DNA of 42,501 nucleotides, taken from Shinella granuli. Its GTDB lineage: Bacteria; Pseudomonadota; Alphaproteobacteria; Rhizobiales; Rhizobiaceae. Location: the NCBI RefSeq assembly GCF_004341885.1, contig NZ_SLVX01000029.1:1-42501 (forward strand), in the 5' to 3' direction. A model generated the notes under the pieces. That model worked only from the letters and a program-made list of their open reading frames with translations, was not told where the DNA came from and ran no database searches. A program made the position numbers and the translations under genes. Below are positions 1 to 9,841 of the stretch, one piece after another (position 1 is the stretch's first letter; each line of letters starts with the position of its first letter).

Positions 1-124
1 GCGTCAACAGAACGGACCGCCTGAACCAACCCTGCCGGCAGTCCGGCGCGCCGTCATCGCAGCCCTGATCTTGATAGAAGCGGAAATCCGATGTCTGCAC
101 TGCAACCACCAGATCGGACGCCAT
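1..124 (-). CDS. Partial hypothetical ORF running off the left edge
   Basis: An open frame starts with ATG at 124 and stays open to the window edge, giving about 41 residues beginning MASDLVVAVQTSDF and containing two cysteines in an acidic stretch. It lies just downstream of trbI on the same strand. Rhizobial plasmids often carry traR or other regulatory genes here, but the visible residues do not resemble the start of TraR. No clear ribosome binding site is spaced correctly before the ATG. I do not recognise the product, and the frame may be fortuitous. Confidence 0.3.
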   Translation of the reverse strand, partial: MASDLVVAVQTSDFRFYQDQGCDDGAPDCRQGWFRRSVLLT

Positions 125-147
125 CCTTTCAATCTGCCAAAGTAGTG

Positions 148-1461
148 CTAGTCTCGATATGCATTCGGAAACACGATGTCCTGATCAACGAGAACGTTGA
201 ACTTGTAGCCCGGCCTAATTTCGAGCGTCGGCTGGACATTGAGGTTTCGGCTGATCGTCTGCTCGGCCACGCGACCAAAGCTCTCCGCAAAATTCCGCCT
301 CGCCGCATCGGAGGCCGTATCCTGCGTGGCCAGCGTCGAACTTTCGGGTATGGACGCGTCGATCCCGATTCCGATCAGAGCGATCAGTGCTGCCGAGCCG
401 AATGTCCTCCAATAGTGGTTGTTCACCTTGTCTTGGAAGCCACCGTGGCCTTGGGCATCCGTTCCCGCCATGCCGCCAATCTGCAGCGTGGATCCATCAG
501 GGAAGATGATATCGGTCCAGACGACGAGGACACGATTCTGGCCAAACGACACCTTGCTGTCGTAGCGGCCGAAGAGCTTCGCTCCCTGCGGGATCAGCAG
601 GCGATGCCCGGTCGCGCTGTCATAAACATTTTGGCTGACCTGGGCCGTGATGCGGCCGGGCAGATCCGAATTGATGCCTGATATCAGCGTCGCCGGAATG
701 ACCGAACCGCGTTTCAGCTCAAACGGCGACTGCTGCGGCACAACGCGATTGGGCAAGTATCCGAGGTCCTTGAGATCAGCGTTGAAGAAGTCCTCTTTGG
801 AATTCTGCCCGTTCGGATCGACATTCTGCCCGCCGAGACCAGCCCGCAACGCGGCAGCATAAAGATCCGAGGTGGCGCCGGTGGTCGTCGATGACGCAGC
901 GTTCGTCGTCGTTCTTGCCGCGGTGGTCTCGTCTGCCCTCGCCTCCAGCTTGCTGCGGTCGATGGAGAGAGGCGCGTCATAGGCCGCGTCGTTTGCCTGC
1001 AATCGGGCCATGCGTTGTCGATGCCGCTCGCGCAGATATTGCTCCCTCTGCTCGCGCTCAAGGCGGGCGCGCCAGACCTCTTCGGATTCCAGCTGCTGCC
1101 CGCGCCGCTGTTCCTGATGTTCGCCCGTTTGCGGCGTGAAGGGATTGTTCGCCTTCTCATCCTGTTTGCTCTCGACGGGTGTCGGCTGGAACGTCGTCTG
1201 CTGCTGCGGCTCGCCGATGATGCCGTCAGTCACGCCACGCTTGATCTGGTCTGCAAAGGTCGAGGCCGGATTGCCCGAGCTCGTGTCCGGACCGGTGTCC
1301 GTTCCAAAGTCAAGCCCGCGGGAGGTGAGCCCATAGAAAATGACGCCGAGGAAGGCGATCAACAGCACGATCACCACGATAATCGGCAGGCGGTTGATTC
1401 GCTTGATGCCGGATTCGGCTTCGGCATTCGCAGCACCACCGAGTTGCAAGGATTGGACCAT
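148..1461 (-). CDS. trbI: TrbI, VirB10-like conjugal transfer protein
   Basis: TrbI is the VirB10-family scaffold of the type IV mating channel. It spans from the inner membrane through the periplasm to the outer-membrane core. The 437-residue product has a short cytoplasmic N-terminus, one hydrophobic anchor at about residues 25-45, a long charged Gln/Glu/Arg-rich periplasmic linker, and the conserved beta-rich TrbI domain from about residue 240 to the end (positions such as PFELKRGSVIPATLISGINS and the terminal DQDIVFPNAYRD). It is the last trb gene of the operon and follows trbH by 11 bases. Length and order match rhizobial trb operons. Confidence 0.95.
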   Translation of the reverse strand: MVQSLQLGGAANAEAESGIKRINRLPIIVVIVLLIAFLGVIFYGLTSRGLDFGTDTGPDTSSGNPASTFADQIKRGVTDGIIGEPQQQTTFQPTPVESKQDEKANNPFTPQTGEHQEQRRGQQLESEEVWRARLEREQREQYLRERHRQRMARLQANDAAYDAPLSIDRSKLEARADETTAARTTTNAASSTTTGATSDLYAAALRAGLGGQNVDPNGQNSKEDFFNADLKDLGYLPNRVVPQQSPFELKRGSVIPATLISGINSDLPGRITAQVSQNVYDSATGHRLLIPQGAKLFGRYDSKVSFGQNRVLVVWTDIIFPDGSTLQIGGMAGTDAQGHGGFQDKVNNHYWRTFGSAALIALIGIGIDASIPESSTLATQDTASDAARRNFAESFGRVAEQTISRNLNVQPTLEIRPGYKFNVLVDQDIVFPNAYRD

Positions 1462-1472
1462 GATGCTCTCCC

Positions 1473-1946
1473 TCAGCCGCGCCGCATCAGCGAGAGCGCA
1501 CTCGCCGGCGTCGCGCCGCTTGCCGTTACGGTGTAGGCGCGGCCAAGTTCGACGTTATCGGTCGAAAGACGCGCCAAAACCTGGCCATCGAAGGGCAGAA
1601 CGACATAGGCGAGCGGGATGACCTGCGTGCCGCTGTCCGTCTTCTGGTCGGTGACGACGGCATAACCCCAGCCTTTCAACGCCGCCTCCAGCGCCTGCCC
1701 AAAGGGCGAGGCGTCCGGTCTGAGGGCAACCGTCGCCTTGCCGGGTCCGATCTGCTCGGCAAGCCGGCTGACCATATCGTCGGCAATGGCGCTTGCCGCC
1801 GGGCCGGAGATTTCCGGTGGCGCGTTGCTGGCGACCAGACCGTCAGTCCCCATAGACTGGCATCCGGAGAGGAGGATGGCGAAGGTGCCGGCCGCGGCAA
1901 TAGCGCGGATGGGGCGCAAGAGGAGATTGTCGGCAGAGTTTCGCAT
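1473..1946 (-). CDS. trbH: TrbH, conjugal transfer lipoprotein
   Basis: The ATG at 1946 overlaps the last base of the trbG stop region and gives 157 residues. The N-terminus ([20 protein letters not shown]) leads into a hydrophobic stretch and a lipobox LLSGC, with the lipidated cysteine at residue 29. The mature part is a small periplasmic domain. A longer upstream frame exists but runs antiparallel to nothing known and covers trbG, so this start is preferred. TrbH is an accessory outer-membrane-associated lipoprotein of the Trb mating channel, and its place between trbG and trbI is the standard one. Confidence 0.9.
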   Translation of the reverse strand: MRNSADNLLLRPIRAIAAAGTFAILLSGCQSMGTDGLVASNAPPEISGPAASAIADDMVSRLAEQIGPGKATVALRPDASPFGQALEAALKGWGYAVVTDQKTDSGTQVIPLAYVVLPFDGQVLARLSTDNVELGRAYTVTASGATPASALSLMRRG

Positions 1947-2812
1947 CACCGCCCTCCTCTTCTGATCGTCACCTTTTCCTGTTTCCATCCGACGCCCGAG
2001 ACCAGCACCGCGCGATCGATGTGATAGTCGACCACCATCATGTCGTTCTTCATTCGGTAGTTGACGATCCGGTTCTGTCCGCCGGACGTCACGAACAGCA
2101 CCGGCGCATCCTGGCCGGAGATCGAGCGCGGGAACTGGATGTAGGTCTTTTGCCCGTCCGAATAGACCCGTGTCGGCAGCCAGCCGGCCCTGCCTGACAC
2201 CGAATAGGAGAAGTTCAACTGCTCGGCCGGAACGCCGGCGCCGGGGATGGTGCTCGCCTCGAGCCGGGCATTGATGTCGGCGAGCTTGGCCGACACATCT
2301 TCCGGATACTCGAAACCGACGCGGGCCATATATTGCGTGGAATGCGACTTGAGCTGGATATGATAGGTCCGCCGCGATGTCGTCACCACCATCGAGGTTA
2401 CCAGGCCCGGCTCCGACGGCTTGACGATCAGGTGGATCGCCTGGCCACCGGCCGCCCCTGATGTCGCCGGCTCCACCTTCCAACGCACCGTGTCGCCAAC
2501 CAGCACGTCGCGAACCACCTCACCACCCTGGAGCTCGATGTCGCAAACCTGAAGCGGCGAGCAGACGACCGAGGGCTGAACCTCGCCATAGAGAAAGATC
2601 ACCTTCCCGTCCGCTCCCTTGGTGACCAGGCCTCGCGATCCGCGCCACTGGCCAGAGATGCTCACGCCCTTCGCCTCGTTGGCGGTCACGCCATCGGCCG
2701 CAAAGACTTCGAGAGGTGCAAGGGCGGAGAGCGCCAGCGCCGCTGATATGATGGCGCCCGCAGTCAGCATGGCTGAATAGTTCACAAGTCGGATATTCAT
2801 GTTTGGGGCCAT
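1946..2812 (-). CDS. trbG: TrbG, VirB9-like conjugal transfer protein
   Basis: TrbG is the VirB9-family periplasmic protein that joins TrbI and TrbH in the outer-membrane part of the channel. I place the start at ATG 2812, five bases after the trbF stop (288 residues); ATG 2800 is an in-frame alternative. A signal peptide is visible (hydrophobic run ending in LEVFAAD). The body carries VirB9/CagX-type motifs, with the conserved C-terminal part giving [16 protein letters not shown] and [20 protein letters not shown] longer upstream open frame is a shadow over trbF. Confidence 0.93.
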   Translation of the reverse strand: MAPNMNIRLVNYSAMLTAGAIISAALALSALAPLEVFAADGVTANEAKGVSISGQWRGSRGLVTKGADGKVIFLYGEVQPSVVCSPLQVCDIELQGGEVVRDVLVGDTVRWKVEPATSGAAGGQAIHLIVKPSEPGLVTSMVVTTSRRTYHIQLKSHSTQYMARVGFEYPEDVSAKLADINARLEASTIPGAGVPAEQLNFSYSVSGRAGWLPTRVYSDGQKTYIQFPRSISGQDAPVLFVTSGGQNRIVNYRMKNDMMVVDYHIDRAVLVSGVGWKQEKVTIRRGGR

Positions 2813-2817
2813 GCCTT

Positions 2818-3495
2818 TCAAAGCTGCGCTGTCCAGTCGAAGTCGCGGAGATAGAGACCGATAGGATTGAGACGGATGACGCCCTCGTCCTGCGGCGGCG
2901 TGAGGGTTACGGTGGCGATGCCGCGAAAGCGGCGTGTGGCCGTCTCCTTGCCGCGGCGGTCGCGCTCGAACTCGGTCCAGTCGACCTGATAGGACTGGTT
3001 CGACAGCGCGACGATGTTGTTGACCTCGACCGCAACCGTGGCGGTCTTCGCCTTCTCGAAGGGCGAATTGGAACGGAACCATGCGTTGACCTTCTCGGTC
3101 GCAGGATCCGAGGTCCTGAGCAGGCCGTAGGTCCGGTCGATATATTGCTTCTGCACGACCGCATCCGGCGTCACGGACCGGAAATTCGAGACGAAGCTGC
3201 CGAGCGTGGCGCGCACGACACGCGGGTCGGCATATTCGATCTGCTGCGGGAAGCCGGCATTGGAGGCCGTGCCGAGCTTGTCGACCTCGACGATATAGGG
3301 AACGAGCTTCACCTGCGTGCTTTGATAAAGCGCGTAGCCGAAGCCGATCACCGCCATGACCATGCCGGTGACACCGACGATGCGCCAGGCCGCGGCCGCC
3401 TTCACATAGGAGCCATAACGCTCGTTCCACTCGTTGCGCGCCGCCAGATAGGGATTGGCGATATGGGGATTATTCGGCGGATTGCGTCCGGCCAT
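2818..3495 (-). CDS. trbF: TrbF, VirB8-like conjugal transfer protein
   Basis: This 225-residue protein is the VirB8-family inner-membrane assembly factor of the type IV secretion channel. A cytoplasmic head of about 35 residues ([18 protein letters not shown]) precedes one membrane span at about residues 36-58. A periplasmic NTF2-like domain follows, with the family feature [14 protein letters not shown] and a TATVTLTPP strand. It sits 17 bases after trbL and five before trbG. Size, motifs and order fit TrbF of Ti-like plasmids. Confidence 0.95.
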   Translation of the reverse strand: MAGRNPPNNPHIANPYLAARNEWNERYGSYVKAAAAWRIVGVTGMVMAVIGFGYALYQSTQVKLVPYIVEVDKLGTASNAGFPQQIEYADPRVVRATLGSFVSNFRSVTPDAVVQKQYIDRTYGLLRTSDPATEKVNAWFRSNSPFEKAKTATVAVEVNNIVALSNQSYQVDWTEFERDRRGKETATRRFRGIATVTLTPPQDEGVIRLNPIGLYLRDFDWTAQL

Positions 3496-3512
3496 GGTTG
3501 ATCAGCCTCCGG

Positions 3513-4709
3513 CTACTTGTTTTCGCTGATGGGTGGGGGCGGAGGTGGCGGCGTGGGCCGGCCCGATTGCCGCGTCTGCTCGAGCTTGGCGTTGGCTAGG
3601 CCGAGCAAGGATCCGGCGTAGGCGCCGGGTGAGGCAATGGCCTTCTCTTTCGCGGCAGAACCGGCCGCCCATCCGGCGCTTCCAATACCGGACGCCATAC
3701 CGCGGAGCGCTGCGCCCGCCATCGACGATCCCCCTGCCCTGGCCGAGCTAGCCGTCTGCGCTCCTTTCGTTGCGGCACTCGCGCCAAGGAAAGCGCCGCC
3801 GGCCGCGAATGTCGCGGCCTGGCCGCCATGGCGGATCGCTTCCATTCCTCCAGCGATGGACGCGCCCTGGACCACGCCCTGCAGGATGGGCGGGACATAC
3901 ATGGCGATGACAAAGACCACGACCGAGATGCCGGCGATGGCGAGCGTGGTAATGAACTGCTCGGATGTGGCCGTCGGCGCTTCGGCCAAGCCCAACAGGA
4001 TGTCGGAACCGATCTTGGCGATCATCACCAGCGCCATCAGCTTCATGCCGACGGAGAAGGCATAGACCAGATATTTGACCGCGAAATCCTTGGTGAAGGA
4101 CGAGCCGCCGAGACCGAGCATGATCATGCCGGCGAGCAGGCCGACATACATCTCGACCATCACGGCGACGAAAATCGCGGCAACCAACGAGAAGGAGACG
4201 ACGACCACGACCATGGCGAAGACCGCGGCGATCGCCAGCGCGTTGTCTTCCCATAAGCCGAACTTCGCCTGTTCCGACATCTTGGTTGCGACCCGGATGC
4301 CCGCGTCGAAGATGTTTGCGGGTGATGCCGAGCCGCCGCCGGCGCCGATCTGGTAGAGGCTATCGACCACGGCCTTGGCGAAGGACGGTCCCTGGTCAAG
4401 GATGAAGGCGAAGAGGCCGATGAACATGATCCGCCGGACGAGCTCGGCGAACCAGCTGTCGAGCGAGGCGGCGTTGATCGCCAGCCATACGGCGGCGATC
4501 CCGACCTCGATACCGGCAAGGATCCAGAACAGCGAACGCGCCGCGTTCATCGCCGTTGTCTCCCAGCCTTTCGCGGCGGTTACGACGGAGTTTTCCAGCG
4601 TCGTCAGGACCGAACCCTGTTGGGCAAGCGCCGGTGTCGTCGCCAACAGGATGAGGCCGATCGAAATGAACACGAGTTCCAGCTTCCGGGAGGGGTGGAC
4701 GATCACCAT
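3513..4709 (-). CDS. trbL: TrbL, VirB6-like polytopic membrane protein
   Basis: TrbL is the VirB6-like multispanning inner-membrane component of the mating channel. From ATG 4709 it has 398 residues: a signal-like N-terminus, about six hydrophobic segments between residues 45 and 290, then an Ala/Gly-rich C-terminal tail ending in a run of eight prolines and PISENK. The ATG lies inside the final codons of trbK, so translation is probably coupled. GTG 4706 is equally well placed and would exactly mimic the trbJ/trbK junction. The longer open frame upstream runs over trbK and trbJ and is not used. Confidence 0.93.
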   Translation of the reverse strand: MVIVHPSRKLELVFISIGLILLATTPALAQQGSVLTTLENSVVTAAKGWETTAMNAARSLFWILAGIEVGIAAVWLAINAASLDSWFAELVRRIMFIGLFAFILDQGPSFAKAVVDSLYQIGAGGGSASPANIFDAGIRVATKMSEQAKFGLWEDNALAIAAVFAMVVVVVSFSLVAAIFVAVMVEMYVGLLAGMIMLGLGGSSFTKDFAVKYLVYAFSVGMKLMALVMIAKIGSDILLGLAEAPTATSEQFITTLAIAGISVVVFVIAMYVPPILQGVVQGASIAGGMEAIRHGGQAATFAAGGAFLGASAATKGAQTASSARAGGSSMAGAALRGMASGIGSAGWAAGSAAKEKAIASPGAYAGSLLGLANAKLEQTRQSGRPTPPPPPPPISENK

Positions 4710-4933
4710 CGCGGTTTCATCTCCTGCCCGCCACGGACGTCGCGATCCGGATCGCCGCTGAAGAACTTTTCCCGGTGTTCGCGGCGCTCGGTTTCGGAGG
4801 CAGGTTGGGTAGCGGCCGCGCCCGATCCGGACACGGGCGCCGGACGCGGCTGGACCACGTTCCATGTGACGATACCGGCACTGAGCGCGACGATCCCCGC
4901 CAAGACGAGAATAATAATCAGACGCGGGCTCAC
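4703..4933 (-). CDS. trbK: TrbK, entry-exclusion-type small protein
   Basis: This 76-residue protein starts with GTG at 4933, overlapping the trbJ stop in the sequence GTGA. It has one N-terminal hydrophobic segment (residues 4-24) and then a proline-rich, charged tail. In RP4-type systems TrbK mediates entry exclusion; in Ti-like plasmids the gene sits between trbJ and trbL as here. There is no lipobox cysteine. The last 23 residues closely copy the last 22 of TrbJ (shared RGGQxMxPRW), and the DNA under them is also similar, so the tail looks like a local duplication. Function is inferred from position. Confidence 0.85.
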   Translation of the reverse strand: MSPRLIIILVLAGIVALSAGIVTWNVVQPRPAPVSGSGAAATQPASETERREHREKFFSGDPDRDVRGGQEMKPRW

Positions 4934-5739
4934 CAGCGTGGCTCCATTGTCTGGCCACCACGGATGTCGCGCTCGGTCGCACTGAAAAATTGTTCACGGC
5001 GCGCCTGGGCCAGATCCTTTTGAGCCTGCTCGGACTGGAACCACGTTCCCATCATGGTCATCTGCTGGGAGACGAGACCGCGCAGCTTCTGCATCTGCGC
5101 GACCTGCTGTGCGGCGATCTGATGTCCGACCTGCAGCGCCTTCATCTGTCCGTCGGCGGATTCCGACATCGAGCGCAGCGACGACATCGTGCTCTCTTCG
5201 CTGGAAAACTGGTCGGCCGTCAGGTTCGCCGCCTTCAGCGTTCCGGCGATCGTGTCGCGATTGGTGTCCGACCAGTTCTGGTAGGTCGTGGAGAAGCTCG
5301 CTCCATCAGGCAGATTGCTCTTCATCTCGGCAAAGCTCTGGAAACGCTGCTTCAGCACATCGTCGATATTACCCATCGAGAAGGCGACGCCTTGTCCTTG
5401 GGCGACGACGTTTTGCAGGCTCTTCAGGTCGCCTTCGACATGCCCCCAGATGTGGTTCGGCAATTGCGCCGTGTTCTGCAGGAGATTGTTGTAGATGTTG
5501 AGCTGGTTCTGGATCTGCTCGGCAAGCTGGGAGATCTGGGTGATCTGGTTGTTCACCTGCTCCGCGGACTTGCCGACCAACGAGACAAGCTCGGCATTGT
5601 TGGCAAGCTGCGTCCACTCGGTCGCCTGGCCGGTGACGCCACCGGCATAGGCAGGAACTGGTTGAGTGGCGGAGAGCTTGATGGCCGCGATAACGGTGGC
5701 GCACGTCAACTTACTTGGCCGGGAAGAGTATTTCGGCAT
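4930..5739 (-). CDS. trbJ: TrbJ, VirB5-like pilus-associated protein
   Basis: ATG 5739 (MPKYSSRPSKLTCATV) gives 269 residues and lies 29 bases inside the 3' end of trbE. A signal peptide ends near PVPAYAGG. The mature protein is Gln/Asn-rich and alpha-helical (for example NNQITQISQLAEQIQNQLN and a long Gln-rich helix near residues 215-240), as in the VirB5/TrbJ family, which sits at the pilus tip or in the periplasm. The C-terminus ends RGGQTMEPRW, a motif repeated in TrbK. An upstream in-frame alternative start exists but extends far into trbE. Confidence 0.92.
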   Translation of the reverse strand: MPKYSSRPSKLTCATVIAAIKLSATQPVPAYAGGVTGQATEWTQLANNAELVSLVGKSAEQVNNQITQISQLAEQIQNQLNIYNNLLQNTAQLPNHIWGHVEGDLKSLQNVVAQGQGVAFSMGNIDDVLKQRFQSFAEMKSNLPDGASFSTTYQNWSDTNRDTIAGTLKAANLTADQFSSEESTMSSLRSMSESADGQMKALQVGHQIAAQQVAQMQKLRGLVSQQMTMMGTWFQSEQAQKDLAQARREQFFSATERDIRGGQTMEPRW

Positions 5740-8173
5740 GGGCGATCCCCCTTTGCTGGAGCCAGTGGAGAGGCCATGCGGCCCCATGTTCGGAATGAAG
5801 CGCGCGAATGCGCTTCAAATCTTCCTTGCCGGACGCACCGACAAAGGAGAGCGCAACTGAACCGAGTGCCATGTCGAAGAGCCTGCGGCCTTCGGGCGAG
5901 ACGACGTAATATTCGCGCTTCGGAAGCGCCGTCGCGACGATCTCGATCTGCCGCTCGTTGAAGCCGATGCGCTCATAGAACTCACGTGTGCCCGGCTCGC
6001 GCGCCGCGCCATTCGGCAGGCAGATTTTTGTCGGGCAGGATTCTTTCAACACGTCGATGATGCCCGATCGCTCAGCGTCGGAGATCGACTGGGTGGCAAG
6101 CACCACAGCGCAATTGGCCTTGCGCAGCACCTTCAGCCATTCGCGAATCTTGTCCCGAAACACCGGGTGGCCGAGCATCAGCCAGGCCTCGTCGAGAATG
6201 ATGAGGCTTGGGTAGCCCGTCAGGCGTTTCTCGATGCGGCGGAACAGGTAGGTGAGGACGGGCACGAGATTGCGTTCGCCCATGTTCATCAGTTCCTCGA
6301 TCTCGAAGCACTGAAAGGCGCTGAGTGCCAGACCGTCCTCCTCGGCATCGAGAAGCTGCCCCATGGGGCCATCGACGGTGTAGTGGTGCAGCGCGTCCTT
6401 GATCTCGCGCATCTGCACGCCCGACACGAAGTCGGAAAGCGAACGGCCTCGCGATTCCGCCATCAGCCCGATCTGCCGGGAGATGGCGTTGCGATAGTCC
6501 GGGGTGATGGTCACACCCTGCAGTGCCACCAGGGTCTCGACCCATTCCGACGCCCAGGCGCGGTCGCCATCGGTCGAAAGCTCGGCAAGCGGGCAGAAAG
6601 CCAGCGCCCTCCCCTTCCCTTCCGGATGAATATCGCCGCCGATCTGGTAGTGATCGCCATCAATGCCAAGCGTCAGCGGCAGCATCGAGCCGCCCTTGTC
6701 GAAGGCGAAGACCTGCGCGTCTGGATAACGCCGGAACTGCGCGGCGATCAGCGCCAGCAGGGTCGACTTGCCGGAGCCGGTCGGCCCGAAGATCAGCGTG
6801 TGCCCGACGTCGTCGACATGCAGGTTCAGCCGGAACGGCGTCGAGCCGCTGGCAACCTGCATCAGCGGCGGTGAGCCCGGCGGATAGAACGGGCAAGGCG
6901 CCGTCGGGCTTCCCGACCAAACGGAGTTCAGCGGAATGAGGTCGGCGAGATTGCGGGTGTTGATCAGCGGCTCGCGGATATTGGCATAGGAGACGCCCGG
7001 CAGGCTGCCGAGAAAGGCGTCGGTCGCATTCAGTGTCTCGATCCGTGCGCCAAAACCTTCCGCCTGGATCAGCCGGCGGACCGCCTCGCATTTCTCCTGC
7101 AAGCGGGGCTGCAACTCGTCGAAAATGACGATGACCGGTGTATAGTAGCCATAGGCGACGAGTTGCGAAGAGGCTTCGGCAATCGCATCCTCGGTCTCCG
7201 TCACCATCATCATGGCGTCCTGGTCGACTGAGCGGCTCTGTGTCTGGAAGAGCTGATCGAAGAAGGGCCTGACTTTCTGCTGCCACTTCTTGCGGGTGCG
7301 TTCCAGCTTTGCCCGCGCCTCCTCGGCATCGAGGAAAACGAAACGCGACGACCAACGATAGGTGAGCGGCATCAGGTCGAGGCTGTTCAGGATACCAGGC
7401 CAGCTTTCCGCCGGCAGGCCGTCGATCGCGACGACACCGAGGAAGCGGTTCTCGACAAGCGGCGTCAAGCCGTGCTGCAGCTCGGCCGTCACCAGCCAGT
7501 CGAGATACATGGGAATATCGGGTAGACGCACCGGGTGGTTCTCGCCGGTGATGCAGAAGCGGATGAACTGGAAGAGCTCGTCATAACGGGCGACCCGGAA
7601 ACCGCCGCGCTCTTGCGTCTCGCGTGTCATCATCCGGCGGATCGACACAACGTTCGTGAGATACTGCTCGACCTCGCGGATCGAGGTCAGAAATGTCTCG
7701 AGCGCCTTGTCGGCATAGGTGGCGGACCTGCTGCCGGCGTCGGAATAGACGTAGCGGGTCAGCCCCGAGCGCCGCGGCTCCGGTGGCCGCCAGGTCAGGA
7801 TCAGTGCGTGCCGGCTCTCGAAATGGCCCCTCTCCTTCTGGAAATGCGCACGCCGTTCGGCGTCGATCGCCCGTGTGACCGGATCGGGGAAGTGGCAATC
7901 ATCCTCGGCCGGATAATCGCCTGTCGGAACCCTGACGGCCTCCACCTGGATCATCCACCCGGAGCCGAGCCGCGACAGGATCGCGTTGATCTGCCGCGAC
8001 ACCTCGTTGCGCTCGGCGTCGGTCGAGCTCTCGCTGTCCGGTCCCGCGAAATACCAGCCGGCCATCAGAGAGCCGTCCTTCAGCAGGATGACACCGTCAT
8101 CGACCAGCCCGGCATAGGGAACGAGATCGGCAAAGGACGGTCCGGAATCGCGGAAGCATTTGAGGGCGACCAT
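5711..8173 (-). CDS. trbE: TrbE, VirB4-like conjugal transfer ATPase
   Basis: TrbE is the large VirB4-family ATPase that powers assembly and substrate transfer at the inner membrane. ATG 8173 (MVALKCFRDSGPSF) gives 820 residues, the usual length. The N-terminal CagE/TrbE domain is followed by a Walker A box (GPTGSGKST, about residue 465) and a Walker B box (SLIILDEAWLMLG, about residue 660). The conserved ATQSISD and LPKREYY motifs come near the C-terminus. It lies ten bases after trbD and overlaps the start of trbJ. A longer frame past 8173 lies over trbD and is not preferred. Confidence 0.97.
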   Translation of the reverse strand: MVALKCFRDSGPSFADLVPYAGLVDDGVILLKDGSLMAGWYFAGPDSESSTDAERNEVSRQINAILSRLGSGWMIQVEAVRVPTGDYPAEDDCHFPDPVTRAIDAERRAHFQKERGHFESRHALILTWRPPEPRRSGLTRYVYSDAGSRSATYADKALETFLTSIREVEQYLTNVVSIRRMMTRETQERGGFRVARYDELFQFIRFCITGENHPVRLPDIPMYLDWLVTAELQHGLTPLVENRFLGVVAIDGLPAESWPGILNSLDLMPLTYRWSSRFVFLDAEEARAKLERTRKKWQQKVRPFFDQLFQTQSRSVDQDAMMMVTETEDAIAEASSQLVAYGYYTPVIVIFDELQPRLQEKCEAVRRLIQAEGFGARIETLNATDAFLGSLPGVSYANIREPLINTRNLADLIPLNSVWSGSPTAPCPFYPPGSPPLMQVASGSTPFRLNLHVDDVGHTLIFGPTGSGKSTLLALIAAQFRRYPDAQVFAFDKGGSMLPLTLGIDGDHYQIGGDIHPEGKGRALAFCPLAELSTDGDRAWASEWVETLVALQGVTITPDYRNAISRQIGLMAESRGRSLSDFVSGVQMREIKDALHHYTVDGPMGQLLDAEEDGLALSAFQCFEIEELMNMGERNLVPVLTYLFRRIEKRLTGYPSLIILDEAWLMLGHPVFRDKIREWLKVLRKANCAVVLATQSISDAERSGIIDVLKESCPTKICLPNGAAREPGTREFYERIGFNERQIEIVATALPKREYYVVSPEGRRLFDMALGSVALSFVGASGKEDLKRIRALHSEHGAAWPLHWLQQRGIAHAEILFPAK

Positions 8174-8183
8174 GATAAAACCC

Positions 8184-8483
8184 TCAGAACCTGCGCCAGG
8201 GCGACGACGTCGCGCGATAGAACGTCTTGTAAGAGATGTGCCGGACATAGACCCGCCGCATGAGAGGATCGGCCTTTGCCATCATGCGCAGCGCCGCGAC
8301 CGCGACCAGCCAGATTGCGATACCGAAGAGCGCCGCGTACCAGGTCAGCACGACGAAGATCAGGATGACGGCGGCAAGCGCGGTGAGCAGCACGAGTTCG
8401 CGGTCGGCGCCCATCAGAAGGTTCGGACGCGACAGCGCCCGGTGCACACGCGAGCGGGAAAGGCTGGGGCCGGCGTCAGCCAT
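8184..8483 (-). CDS. trbD: TrbD, VirB3-like small membrane protein
   Basis: ATG 8483 ([20 protein letters not shown]) gives 99 residues, the normal TrbD length, and overlaps the end of trbC by eight bases. Two adjacent hydrophobic segments lie at residues 33-70 ([17 protein letters not shown] and the following stretch), then a basic amphipathic tail. VirB3/TrbD proteins associate with the VirB4/TrbE ATPase at the inner membrane, which fits trbE lying directly downstream. Confidence 0.93.
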   Translation of the reverse strand: MADAGPSLSRSRVHRALSRPNLLMGADRELVLLTALAAVILIFVVLTWYAALFGIAIWLVAVAALRMMAKADPLMRRVYVRHISYKTFYRATSSPWRRF

Positions 8484-8880
8484 GATCCCCCTCCCCTTCC
8501 CATCGAAGCGCGGGCGTCGGCGTGGCGATGCCCGTCGCTGATCGCGTCCTGACCTCGCCGATACTGGCACCGGTTGCGCCGAAGAGGGCGACGATCTGCG
8601 TGGCACCCAGCAGAACACCGCCGACGAGGGCGACGTAGCAAAGCCTTCTCGCGAAGTCGTTGAGCTCGCCGCCGAAGATCAGCATGGCGCCGGCGATGGC
8701 GACCGCCGCGAGCGCAATGAAGCCGGCGACGGGCCCGGTGATGGACTGCTGGATCTGCTGTAGCGGCGACTCCCATGGAAGGCCGCCGCCACCCGAGGAA
8801 GCCAGTGCCGGCTCAGCCAGGCTGAGAGAGATAGCGGCGAGGCCCAAGCAGGCGAGCCTGATCTTTGTCCTATGCGACAT
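8476..8880 (-). CDS. trbC: TrbC, VirB2-like conjugative pilin
   Basis: ATG 8880 ([14 protein letters not shown]) gives 134 residues and overlaps the trbB stop by 11 bases. A long signal peptide ends near [11 protein letters not shown]. Two hydrophobic segments (about residues 50-72 and 83-102) are separated by a short charged loop (ELNDFARR), the form of VirB2/TrbC prepilins. The C-terminal tail is probably removed during maturation, as in TrbC of RP4. It supplies the pilus subunit for mating. Confidence 0.93.
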   Translation of the reverse strand: MSHRTKIRLACLGLAAISLSLAEPALASSGGGGLPWESPLQQIQQSITGPVAGFIALAAVAIAGAMLIFGGELNDFARRLCYVALVGGVLLGATQIVALFGATGASIGEVRTRSATGIATPTPALRWEGEGDHG

Positions 8881-9841
8881 GGCTGTCCTCATCGATCTGG
8901 GCGTAGTGTTCGGTCCGGTAGCGGGCATTGCCGAAACCCTCGACATGGATCACTTCGCGGACCCTTCTGCCCTTCCCTGTTCGTTCGATGGAAACGACGA
9001 GATCAACGGCCTCGCCGATGACTTCCTGCATGGGCTGCTGGCTCGCTTCCGCGGTCAGTTGCTCCAGCCGGCGCAGGGCCGACATCGCCGTGTTGGAGTG
9101 GATGGTGGTGACGCCGCCGGGATGGCCGGTGTTCCATGCCTTGAGCAGTGTCAGTGCGGCGCCGTCGCGGACCTCGCCGACGATGATGCGGTCCGGTCTG
9201 AGACGCATCGTGCTCTTCAGGAGCCGGGCCATGTCGACCGTGTCCGTCGTATGCAGGCACACAGCGTTTTCCGCCGCGCACTGGATCTCGGCGGTGTCTT
9301 CCAAGATGACCATGCGATCGTCCGGCGCCGTCGCGACGATCTCGGCGATGACGGCATTGGCGAGTGTCGTCTTGCCGGACCCGGTTCCGCCGGAAATGAC
9401 GATGTTCATGCGCGACGCGATCGCGCTGCGCAGCACAGAGGCCTGTGCCTCCGTCATGACTTTCGACTTGACGTATTCGTCGAGCGGGATCAGCCGCGAC
9501 GCCCGTCTCCGGATCGTGAAGGCAGGCGCCGATACCACCGGCGGAAGCAGGCCCTCGAACCGATGTCCGCCGATCGGCAGTTCGCCGGAAATGATCGGCT
9601 GCTCGTCGTCAGCTTCCGACTGCAGCGCATGGGCGACACTGCCGATGACGACTTCGGCGGTGGCGGCACTCATCGCCCCGGCGGGGGCAACACCGTGCCC
9701 CAGCCGTTCGATGAACAGCCTTCCATCGGGATTGAGCATGATCTCGACGACCGTTGCATCGTCGAGTGCGACGCAGAGCTGGTCGCCGAGTGCGTCCTGG
9801 AGTTTGCGGACGAGACGAGGATGGGAACGGAGCTGGGTCAC
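8870..9841 (-). CDS. trbB: TrbB, VirB11-like secretion ATPase
   Basis: TrbB is the hexameric VirB11-family ATPase of the mating apparatus. I start it at GTG 9841 ([20 protein letters not shown]), which overlaps the traI stop as GTGA, giving 323 residues. The more upstream in-frame ATG would add 21 residues coded within traI. The N-terminal domain is followed by Walker A ([15 protein letters not shown], about residues 149-158), the Asp box with [11 protein letters not shown], and the His-box region [14 protein letters not shown]. Order and spacing match Ti-plasmid trb operons. Confidence 0.95.
   Translation of the reverse strand: MTQLRSHPRLVRKLQDALGDQLCVALDDATVVEIMLNPDGRLFIERLGHGVAPAGAMSAATAEVVIGSVAHALQSEADDEQPIISGELPIGGHRFEGLLPPVVSAPAFTIRRRASRLIPLDEYVKSKVMTEAQASVLRSAIASRMNIVISGGTGSGKTTLANAVIAEIVATAPDDRMVILEDTAEIQCAAENAVCLHTTDTVDMARLLKSTMRLRPDRIIVGEVRDGAALTLLKAWNTGHPGGVTTIHSNTAMSALRRLEQLTAEASQQPMQEVIGEAVDLVVSIERTGKGRRVREVIHVEGFGNARYRTEHYAQIDEDSHVA

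Noticed and set aside
1473..2483. 336-residue minus-strand frame extending trbH upstream
   Set aside because: The N-terminal part lies over trbG in another frame and has no protein-like motif; the lipoprotein start at 1946 fits TrbH length and lipobox.
4990..5961. 323-residue plus-strand frame opposite trbJ and trbE
   Set aside because: It is an antisense shadow in G+C-rich DNA, rich in Arg and Leu, without a ribosome site or family motifs.
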